This document shows positions 6,575-13,655 of a stretch of DNA of 64,000 nucleotides, piece by piece (position 1 is the first letter of the stretch; each line of letters begins with the position of its first letter). Source of the stretch: VXPQ01 sp964608315. Its GTDB lineage: Bacteria > Bacteroidota > Rhodothermia > Rhodothermales > VXPQ01. The DNA is taken from NCBI GenBank assembly GCA_964608315.1, contig CAZSNF010000015.1, positions 1 through 64,000 on the forward strand. Direction: 5' to 3'. The notes under the pieces are model-generated. The model was not told where the DNA came from. It was given only the letters and a program-made list of their open reading frames with translations, and ran no database searches. A program made the position numbers and the translations under genes.

Positions 6575-8791
6575 CACAGCTGCCGATATGAGCGCGGTGC
6601 GCTGCTCTTTCAGCAGGTCTATGGCTTCCTGGATTTTCGCGATGAGCGCATCGAGTTTGGCGGTTTCTCGGTCGAGGAAGGCGGCGATGGCGCGTTGTTC
6701 GGGGAGGGGCGGTATAGGAATCGGTAAGTCTCCGAACTTTTCAGAAGTGAAGTGTGCTATTGTTGCCCGATTACAGAGAATATCGAACCATCCTTGCGAT
6801 GCAGCATGCTTCAATAGATACATTAGCAAACGAATATTGCTGGTCCCTGTAGGTCGAACCCGATGGAGTGCATTCTGGATTATAGATCTCTCCGAAGGAT
6901 TACCCACGATCCCCGCTCGTCCGACTTCACCTCCTTCGCAGACAAGCAGATCGCCATTGACAACGCCATACTGCGCTTCATCCCTAGGGTCTGCCCACAT
7001 TACAGGCATCCCAGTCGTTCGGACGGCCTCCCACTGAACATGCTGGGCCTTGAAATACGGTATTTCGGAATCCCGCGGACCTTTGGCTTTGGGTTGGAGC
7101 ATTTTTCCTAACCGGATTGCGAACTCCCTACGCGATGCCTTCACCTCCCAATGCGCCGGAATCTCCCCCAGCCACTCCACGCCGGAGTCCTTCAGGGGCG
7201 CATCGGGGTCAAGGCCATTGGTGACAGCGTGGCTGATGAGGGCGGTGCGCTTTTCCTGAAGCAGTTCGATCAGCCGCTCCTTCTTCGCCACGAGGGCATC
7301 GATTTTGGCGGTTTCGCGGTCGAGGAAGGAAGCGATGGCGCGCTGCTCGGGGAGGGGTGGGAAAACAACCCGAATTGAGCGGAAATCGTTGCGTGTTAAA
7401 ATTTGCCGGGTAGTTCCGTTGCAACGAGCAGAAAACTGGTCCAGTACATAGGTATTGTTACACCAGTATTTTTTGAATTTGAGATCCATCAACTGATTGG
7501 GGCGAAATCGGATGACGTGATAGCTGTAAACAATATCTGACAGGTCCTCTGTACACACCGCCGAGAGCCCGATGTCTTCGGGTGTCTCTGAACTTGGCGT
7601 AAACACAATATCACCACACTGGACGTTGTGAACTTGCTTCTTCCACTCAGGACAGCTCACAATCTGGTAAAGCCTTGTCGCATTCAACACCCGGCCAGGA
7701 TTGTCATAGATATCAAGGTAATTGATCATACGAACTTGCGGCTCACCTGGAACAGAGTTCTTGTCGATTCCACTTGCGGAAAAACGACCGAGATTCCCTA
7801 ACCGCTTCACCTCCCAATGCGCCGGAATCTCCCCCAGCCACTCCACGCCGGAGTCCTTGCAGGCTGGATAAGGTTTCCACCTCTGCCACGGTCCACCAGC
7901 AGGCCAATGCAACTCGAACGGGGCATCCGCAACAATACTTGCGTGAATCTGGGCAAAGAAACTTCGCACACGTTCACCGACAACTTCAAATGCTTCCGGG
8001 GGTGGCGACAGAAGCGTTCCCTCGGACCGATAATCGCGCCACTGGATATTGAACTCCGCATCGGAATAGAACGCCGAGGTCAAGGCGGCAGGTATCTCGC
8101 CGGATACCGATGTACCGCGCCGCTCGAAACAGTTCTGAATTGCCTCGCGCAATGTCGCACCCTCGAAAGTAAACGCCTCAGACAAAGCCCAAATGTCATA
8201 AAAATCCTTCATGCGGCTGTTACGTTTCCCCAAGTTCACCATGGCGTCGAATTTTTCAGCGATGCTTGTCACCTGCGGATATACCCGCAGAAAGGGTGCG
8301 GGAACACCTTCGATCAAAGTGTTCAATTGCGCTTCCTGCGGACCAGGTGTAACCACATCGCCAAAGCCGAAGTCGATCTGGATAGGGATTCTTGCTGTTC
8401 CCAAGTGACAAACCATCTTGACACGCTGGCCCTGATAGCGCTGCTCTGCGTGGATGGGAGATATCCGCAAGCTGTCGAGATTAAAGATCAAGCCATCCTC
8501 GGGGCAATCAACCTTGCAGATATCCGCCATGATTTTCCGAACAGATGTCTCATCGCTACGACCCGAAACCAACAAGTCGACGTCGAGAGTGCTTCGGTGG
8601 GGCTCCTTCATCCAAACGACCAGTAGAGTAGCTCCCTTCAGAATGCACTGATCGCGCACCGGCGATGCGCCAAGGCGGTAAAGAAACCTCTCGCGACCAT
8701 AGCGAGCGAGGAATTGCTGGTGCTCCTGGCCGCTTTCTTTCGACTTCTTGAACAGGCGGTCCCTGACCGACGCCACGATATTCTTACTCAT
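6539..8791 (-). CDS. AbiEii-type nucleotidyltransferase toxin fused to type I specificity subunit HsdS
   Basis: One 750-codon frame with two complete modules. Residues 1-300 match AbiEii/DUF1814 toxins: LKGATLLVVW then RSTLDVDLLV (nucleotidyltransferase core, about 51-74), MKDFYDIWAL (194-203), and the typical end PAGGPWQRW. Residues 303-750 are HsdS: KDSGVEWLGEIPAHWEVK at 312-329 and again at 534-551, two target-recognition domains, and two conserved helical segments (PPLPEQRAIASFLDRETAK at 478-496; PPLPEQRAIAAFLDRETAK at 694-712). HsdS sets DNA specificity and bridges HsdM and HsdR. AbiEii toxins act with AbiEi as type IV toxin-antitoxin or phage-abortive systems. No ATG lies at the junction, only a weak TTG near residue 294. 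The start overlaps the abiEi stop by 4 bp. A frameshift or lost stop that fused two genes recently is the main alternative. Confidence 0.88.
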   Translation of the reverse strand: MSKNIVASVRDRLFKKSKESGQEHQQFLARYGRERFLYRLGASPVRDQCILKGATLLVVWMKEPHRSTLDVDLLVSGRSDETSVRKIMADICKVDCPEDGLIFNLDSLRISPIHAEQRYQGQRVKMVCHLGTARIPIQIDFGFGDVVTPGPQEAQLNTLIEGVPAPFLRVYPQVTSIAEKFDAMVNLGKRNSRMKDFYDIWALSEAFTFEGATLREAIQNCFERRGTSVSGEIPAALTSAFYSDAEFNIQWRDYRSEGTLLSPPPEAFEVVGERVRSFFAQIHASIVADAPFELHWPAGGPWQRWKPYPACKDSGVEWLGEIPAHWEVKRLGNLGRFSASGIDKNSVPGEPQVRMINYLDIYDNPGRVLNATRLYQIVSCPEWKKQVHNVQCGDIVFTPSSETPEDIGLSAVCTEDLSDIVYSYHVIRFRPNQLMDLKFKKYWCNNTYVLDQFSARCNGTTRQILTRNDFRSIRVVFPPLPEQRAIASFLDRETAKIDALVAKKERLIELLQEKRTALISHAVTNGLDPDAPLKDSGVEWLGEIPAHWEVKASRREFAIRLGKMLQPKAKGPRDSEIPYFKAQHVQWEAVRTTGMPVMWADPRDEAQYGVVNGDLLVCEGGEVGRAGIVGNPSERSIIQNALHRVRPTGTSNIRLLMYLLKHAASQGWFDILCNRATIAHFTSEKFGDLPIPIPPLPEQRAIAAFLDRETAKLDALIAKIQEAIDLLKEQRTALISAAVTGKIDVRGMAA
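7139..7192 (-). repeat. 54-bp repeat heading HsdS recognition domain 2
   Basis: Base-for-base identical to 7805-7858. It encodes KDSGVEWLGEIPAHWEVK at residues 534-551. The spacing between copies is 666 bp, exactly 222 codons. Confidence 0.9.
7805..7858 (-). repeat. 54-bp repeat heading HsdS recognition domain 1
   Basis: Identical partner of 7139-7192, encoding the start of the HsdS half (residues 312-329). Recombination between the copies would delete one recognition domain in frame. Confidence 0.9.
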
Positions 8792-9396
8792 TCGATACCG
8801 ACCTCCAGGGCTGTGCGTAACCGGCGCGAAGGGAGTTCCTCAAGAGTTCGCATCAACGCATCCACAGTTACCTTGCGTTCCCGGAGACCGTCACGCAAAG
8901 CCTCAAGAGCTGTCTCGCGTCCGATCAGGTGGTGGTATCGGAAACAATCGACAATCGTGCGAGCTGGCGATGTGATGCGCGCCGGAACCCCCTCCAATGC
9001 GATGTCACGTACCCCATAGGTCCAGGCAGCGCCGCTGAACCGGACCAGACGGGTCTGAAACTGCGGTAGCCGGGGAGGCCTTGCTTTGTGATGAATGGCG
9101 ATCCAGACCTGGTGTGGAAGCCGGGTGCCGATCTCATAAATTCTGAGCGCCGTAAGCAGGCAAATAACCGCATTTGGAACACGAGCACACACGGCGGCCA
9201 AGGTGGTGTGTTCGGTTGGTTCGGCACTGGCGAGTCTGTAAAGACCGCGCTGGACCCGCTCAACCACCCCGGCTTTGACCAACTGACCGAGTTGGCCAAA
9301 GGTAATCCCAAGTTTGTCGATCTCGCTCGGACGAAAAAAGACCCCGAGGCCAGCATCATGAAGAATATCTTCGTCGAGTTGCATGGTCGATACCAT
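8788..9396 (-). CDS. AbiEi-family antitoxin / transcriptional repressor
   Basis: About 202 residues from ATG 9396 (a GTG at 9420 adds eight). The N-terminal winged-helix-like region includes FRPSEIDKLGITFGQLGQLV, then GVVERVQRGLYRLAS, the typical AbiEi wing. The C-terminal domain holds ALEGVPARITSPARTIVDCF and DALRDGLRERKVT-like helices. AbiEi proteins repress their own operon and neutralise the AbiEii nucleotidyltransferase without direct complex formation (type IV). The gene sits directly upstream of and overlaps (4 bp) the AbiEii-HsdS frame, so the two are translationally coupled. The start is placed at 9396 because a palindrome and a -10 box lie just upstream and would fall inside the longer reading. 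Confidence 0.85.
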   Translation of the reverse strand: MVSTMQLDEDILHDAGLGVFFRPSEIDKLGITFGQLGQLVKAGVVERVQRGLYRLASAEPTEHTTLAAVCARVPNAVICLLTALRIYEIGTRLPHQVWIAIHHKARPPRLPQFQTRLVRFSGAAWTYGVRDIALEGVPARITSPARTIVDCFRYHHLIGRETALEALRDGLRERKVTVDALMRTLEELPSRRLRTALEVGIE

Positions 9397-9402
9397 TAAA
9401 TT

Positions 9403-9428
9403 GTCGGCATTACATGACACGATGCCTA
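9403..9428 (-). promoter_or_regulatory. Candidate AbiEi operator (inverted repeat)
   Basis: GTCGGCAT (9403-9410) and ATGCCTAC (9421-9428) form an 8-bp inverted repeat with one mismatch and a 10-bp centre. It lies directly downstream of the -10 box at 9430-9435, covering the predicted transcription start. AbiEi proteins are known to bind inverted repeats in their own promoter; the site itself is inferred. Confidence 0.5.
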
Positions 9429-9429
9429 C

Positions 9430-9458
9430 ATTATATTAAATTTTTGTTTACATGTCAA
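9430..9458 (-). promoter_or_regulatory. Consensus sigma70-type promoter for abiEi-abiEii::hsdS
   Basis: On the minus strand TTGACA (9453-9458), 17 bp, TATAAT (9430-9435): a perfect match to both boxes with ideal spacing. It lies in the 180-bp gap between the hsdM stop (9580) and abiEi, so the toxin-antitoxin/specificity gene can be expressed independently of hsdM. Confidence 0.7.
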
Positions 9459-9579
9459 TGAAGGAACGGCTGGCATTAATTTCATCGTTGGCGACTAAGC
9501 GGTATACAGGACCTGACCAATCGTACCTTTCGGTATTTATATAATGTCGGCGCTTATACAGCAACTGCCGACTTTTATT

Positions 9580-11739
9580 TCATTGTGCAGGCTCTGTCGT
9601 CATACCTTGCAGCATTTCCACGATCTCCTGTTCGACGCCCCGGATATCCGCCTCGATTTCCCCGAGCGGACGCGGCGGCTTGTACCGGTAGAAGTACCGA
9701 TTGAAATTAATCTCGTACCCGACAGAACCCACTTTGCCGTCCCGGGCGTCGCGTTTCGACAGGTCGATCCAGGCGTCGGGGACGTGAGGCCGGACCTCGC
9801 GCTCGAAAAACGCGCGAACGCTATTCGGAACTCCATCGCCATCCGCGGGATCGCTCCCTTCGACCAGCGGCACCCGCTCGGCGTCGCGCAGCGCGGAGTC
9901 GGCCTCCGGCTTGCCGTTCTTGTCAAGGCAAATCGCGGACGTCTCGTCGCGTTCGGAAAGCGCCTTGAGAATCGCCTTCTGCACCGGCGCAGAAAATTTC
10001 CGGTCTGCCTCCCTGGCCGCCGCGTCGAGCGCCGCAAGAAACGCCTTTCGATCCTTGTACAGCGTATCGGGCAGCGTCCGCAGCATACCGAGCATAGCCG
10101 TCTGCATGGCGCGCCCTTCGGCCTCCTCCTGCGCCTTCGCCTCGCCCCGCTTCCTTGATTTCGCCAGATTCTGAAAGGCTTTCTGCTCCTCAAGCCGAGC
10201 GATGCGGGTTTCGCTGGCCTGAAAATTCAGCCGCAGCGGACGCTCCACCGTGATTTTGCGATAACCAAACTGCGTAGTCGGAAAGATGCGACCGACGACG
10301 ACCTCCTCCCCGTCGATCTGGCGGGAATCGCCGTCTCTGAAATCGGCGAGTACCTTCAACACATCCTCCGCTTGCTCCGGCGATATCTCCCGACGCTTGT
10401 CGCCAAGACTCCGCCTCATCGGAGACCATAGCGCAGAAGCATCGACGAGTTGCACCTTGCCCCGGCGGGCGGGAGCCTTGCGATTGGTCAACAACCACAC
10501 ATACGTGGCGATGCCGGTGTTATAGAAAAGTTGCTCCGGCAAGGCAATCAATGCTTCGAGCAAGTCGCGCTCCAGCACATACCGGCGAATCTCGCTTTCC
10601 CCGCCGCCCGCATCGCCGGTAAACAGCGGCGAGCCGTTCATAATGATTGCAATGCGCGCCCCGCCCTGATCCGGCGCCTTGGCTCGCGCCAGCATATGCA
10701 GCAGGAACAAGGTCTGTCCGTCGCTGATGCGCGGAAGCCCCGGCCCGAACCGACCCGCCGCCCCGCGTTCGTGCTCGGCCGCAACGGCGTCCTTGTCGCG
10801 TTTCCAGTCCTTCCCGTACGGCGGATTGGCTATCAGATAATCGAAGAATCGCCCGGCGTGCCGGTCGAGGGAAAGCGTACTGCCGAAAGCGATGCGGTCT
10901 GCGTCCCGCCCTTTCGGGTCCTGAATGTACATATCGGATTTCGAGATCGCCCAGGTCTCCGGGTTAACCTCCTGACCAAAAAGATGAATGTCCGCCTGCG
11001 CATTGATTCCAGGGCGGATCGGAGCGCCGTTTCTCAAGCGACCCTCCGTAATATGTTTTCGGGCGATCATCAACATGCCGCCGGAACCGCAACACGGATC
11101 GTATATGCTGCGCACGACGCCGGGACCCGCGATGCGCGCCTCGTCTCCCGCAAGCATAAGGTCCACCATCAAGTGAACCACGTCGCGCGGCGTAAAGTGT
11201 TCGCCCGGGTTCTCGTCCAGCGCCTCGTTGAATTTGCGGATCAGCTCTTCGAAAATCATCCCCATCGCGGGGTTATCGATCCTGTCCGGGTGCAGATCGA
11301 CCTCCTTGAATTTCTCCACCACCTGAAACAGCAAGCCCGCTTCCTCCAGTTTGCTGATCGTGTTGTCGAAATCGAACTTGTCCAGCACCTCCCGCATGTT
11401 TTCGCTGAAACCGGCGATGTAATTCCTGAGGTTGGCGGCGAGATGAGGCGCATCGGCGATCAGTTTTGGAAAATCGTAGCGAGACGTATTGTAAAAAGCG
11501 AATCCCGAGGCGCGCCGCAACTGCGCATCCATATCCTCCAGGCCGGTTCCCAGCAACTCGACCTCCCGCTGCAACACATTTTCCTTCGTACCGGCCAGTA
11601 CGCAATCCAGTCGGCGCAACACCGTCAACGGCAGAATGACGTCCTGATATTTGCCGCGCTTGAAGCTATCCCGAATCAGGTCCGCAACGCTCCAGATAAA
11701 ACGGACGATTTCGCTGTAATTGACTTCGCTGTAATTCAT
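9580..11739 (-). CDS. hsdM: Type I restriction system methyltransferase subunit M
   Basis: A 719-residue N6-adenine methyltransferase. It has an N-terminal helical domain (about 8-150), HFTPRDVVHL at 181-190, the SAM-binding motif DPCCGSGG at 214-221 and catalytic NPPYG at 305-309. The long C-terminal region (about 500-719) ends in EIEADIRGVEQEIVEMLQGM. HsdM modifies host DNA at sites chosen by HsdS and is required for cleavage. It opens with a short in-frame duplication (MNYSEVNYSE). Its ATG overlaps the stop of the upstream 616-residue gene by 4 bp (11736-11739), so the two are probably co-translated. All catalytic motifs look intact. Confidence 0.96.
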   Translation of the reverse strand: MNYSEVNYSEIVRFIWSVADLIRDSFKRGKYQDVILPLTVLRRLDCVLAGTKENVLQREVELLGTGLEDMDAQLRRASGFAFYNTSRYDFPKLIADAPHLAANLRNYIAGFSENMREVLDKFDFDNTISKLEEAGLLFQVVEKFKEVDLHPDRIDNPAMGMIFEELIRKFNEALDENPGEHFTPRDVVHLMVDLMLAGDEARIAGPGVVRSIYDPCCGSGGMLMIARKHITEGRLRNGAPIRPGINAQADIHLFGQEVNPETWAISKSDMYIQDPKGRDADRIAFGSTLSLDRHAGRFFDYLIANPPYGKDWKRDKDAVAAEHERGAAGRFGPGLPRISDGQTLFLLHMLARAKAPDQGGARIAIIMNGSPLFTGDAGGGESEIRRYVLERDLLEALIALPEQLFYNTGIATYVWLLTNRKAPARRGKVQLVDASALWSPMRRSLGDKRREISPEQAEDVLKVLADFRDGDSRQIDGEEVVVGRIFPTTQFGYRKITVERPLRLNFQASETRIARLEEQKAFQNLAKSRKRGEAKAQEEAEGRAMQTAMLGMLRTLPDTLYKDRKAFLAALDAAAREADRKFSAPVQKAILKALSERDETSAICLDKNGKPEADSALRDAERVPLVEGSDPADGDGVPNSVRAFFEREVRPHVPDAWIDLSKRDARDGKVGSVGYEINFNRYFYRYKPPRPLGEIEADIRGVEQEIVEMLQGMTTEPAQ

Positions 11740-13586
11740 GGACTCGTTGATTCATACACCCGAATCCCCCAGGCTTCCGGTGCGTCGGGCGGAATATCCC
11801 CGAAATCGCCGTAGGCATGGGAAAAATCCGTCTGAAAATGCGCAATATACGTCCCGGCGGGCAACGAAAGCGTACCGCGAAACATTCTGTTGCGGGCGTC
11901 GCCGCCGGCGGGAATCGTATTCTGCCAAGTCATTTCCCAAACGGTTTCTCCGGTCGCCGCATCCTCGATCCAGCCGTAATCGTACTGTCCGCTGAGCGAG
12001 GCTTCCCCCACGGCCCGAATCCGCAGAAATCCTTCCCCGTCGAACGTAAACGAAGCCGAAACGCGTTCCCGGTTGCCAATCCCGGTCAGATCGACCAGCG
12101 CGCCTTCCTGAGACAGTGGCCGCGGCGCGCGATCCTGCGGCGCGGCGGGCGCGGTCGCCGCCGCCGAAAACGCCGAATCCTCTTCCGAAACCGGCGCTTC
12201 GTCAGGCGCCTCCCGATCCGCCTCAAGCACTTCGATCGCAGCGGACGCCGGCCCCTCGTCCATCTGGAACAACGCCACTCCCCATCGTTCCGGATAATCG
12301 GGTTCTCCGTGCGACCACCCGTCGTACGAATGCGAACCGTCGCTCTGGTAGGCAACCGTATAGACCCCGGGCGATAAATCCAGGAAAGCCAGTGCGCGCC
12401 AGTTGTCGTAGCCAGCCGCAGGCAAGGAATTCTCCGTCGTCATGTCCCATACGACCCGCTCGGAAGACCCGGCGGTAATGGTCGCGTAATCGTACCGGTC
12501 GTCGTCCCCCATTTCCCCAAGCGCGTCCACGGCGATTCGGGCCGGCGCCTGGACGCGAAACCGCGAAACATGGCGTTCGTCGTCCCCGACGCGATGAATC
12601 CGGATGAACGGCTCCCGGTCTTTCCGCAAATCGAACGGCTCCACGGCCTCCGGCGCGGCGGCGAACAACGAAATGCCCCATCCCGCCGGATCGAACGGCG
12701 GATTCCGCACCCAGTCCCCATAGTCCCGCCGCGGATCCGTCCGGAAAACCGCCCGATACAGACCGGGCGACAGGGAAACGGCCCCGTCGAACAAACGATT
12801 GACGTCCCACCCTCCCGCCGGCTCCGTATTCCCGCGCCGCATATCCCACGCCCGCTCTCCGGTGAACGCCTCTTCGATCCAGCCGTAATCCATCCGTTCC
12901 CGATCTATTTCGCCCACGGCGTACACGCGCACCTCCGCGGGTCGGGTCGCCCGAAACATATATTCGGCGGTTTCTCCCCCCTCCATGGGCGCCGATGTCC
13001 AGAGCAGCGTTTCTTCGCCGGGAGGAAAGGCAGGCGCCTCGGCGTCGGGATAGATGCGTTCGGCAACCGAATCCCCCAGCGGACGCACCGCCATGCGCCA
13101 GTGGTCCGCATCCCCGCGCCACTCATGCCGGTCGTCCGAAGACAAATCGAGCAAACCGTCCAGAAACGACAAGCCCAGCGGGGAATCGTCCCTGTTTCCG
13201 TACGAAGTAAAATAAACGTCGTAAACGCCCGGCGACAATTCCACCGTATCCATAACGACTGCGAGCGTATTGCCCTGTCGCCGCAGCCGCGGCGAATGCA
13301 TGTCCCAAACCACCGCGCGATCTTCCCGCCGCAGCACCCATCCGTAGGCGGCGAGAGACGGGCTTTCCGAATCTTCGTCCGCTTCGAAAGACCCTGCGAC
13401 GTCCAGCGCGACGCGCACCGGCTGCTCGACGCGCAACGTTTCCTGCAACAACCGACCGGCGGAAATGTCCGAATAAACGATCACTCCCTCGGGCGGCGGG
13501 GACGGTTTCCCGACGCGCCACAGCACAAGCAGCGTAACCGCGAAAAGCAGCAACAACTGAAGCCGTATAAGACCGGATCGTTTCAT
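11736..13586 (-). CDS. Membrane-anchored protein with four beta-rich repeats, function unknown
   Basis: A 616-residue protein whose N-terminus (RLQLLLLFAVTLLVLWRVG) is a signal peptide or anchor. The body has four related units, starting near residues 81, 234, 373 and 537. Each follows the pattern YGWI-x-(A/T)GE-x-(V/A)W(D/E)M, then N-x-(L/I)PAGG, then LS(P/L)G-Y-x-(A/V) and ending Y-x-D(W/F). The spacing suggests repeated beta-sandwich domains facing the periplasm or surface. A low-complexity Ala/Glu/Pro linker lies around 455-500. No named family was recognised. The stop overlaps the hsdM start by 4 bp, which is unexpected for an envelope protein and may be coincidental operon assembly. Confidence 0.75.
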   Translation of the reverse strand: MKRSGLIRLQLLLLFAVTLLVLWRVGKPSPPPEGVIVYSDISAGRLLQETLRVEQPVRVALDVAGSFEADEDSESPSLAAYGWVLRREDRAVVWDMHSPRLRRQGNTLAVVMDTVELSPGVYDVYFTSYGNRDDSPLGLSFLDGLLDLSSDDRHEWRGDADHWRMAVRPLGDSVAERIYPDAEAPAFPPGEETLLWTSAPMEGGETAEYMFRATRPAEVRVYAVGEIDRERMDYGWIEEAFTGERAWDMRRGNTEPAGGWDVNRLFDGAVSLSPGLYRAVFRTDPRRDYGDWVRNPPFDPAGWGISLFAAAPEAVEPFDLRKDREPFIRIHRVGDDERHVSRFRVQAPARIAVDALGEMGDDDRYDYATITAGSSERVVWDMTTENSLPAAGYDNWRALAFLDLSPGVYTVAYQSDGSHSYDGWSHGEPDYPERWGVALFQMDEGPASAAIEVLEADREAPDEAPVSEEDSAFSAAATAPAAPQDRAPRPLSQEGALVDLTGIGNRERVSASFTFDGEGFLRIRAVGEASLSGQYDYGWIEDAATGETVWEMTWQNTIPAGGDARNRMFRGTLSLPAGTYIAHFQTDFSHAYGDFGDIPPDAPEAWGIRVYESTSP

Positions 13587-13655
13587 GCGGCCTGGTCGCC
13601 TGCGTATAAGGAGGAATCGTAAAAAATCGTACGAAAATTAAAATCTGCGCACCGA

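Noticed and set aside
6405..7037. Plus-strand 210-residue frame starting between the cassette and hsdS
   Set aside because: Mostly antisense to hsdS; the first part is A/T-rich intergenic sequence with no homology.
7139..7858. Spaced identical repeats as a CRISPR array
   Set aside because: Only two copies, 666 bp apart, inside a coding frame; they are HsdS domain boundaries.
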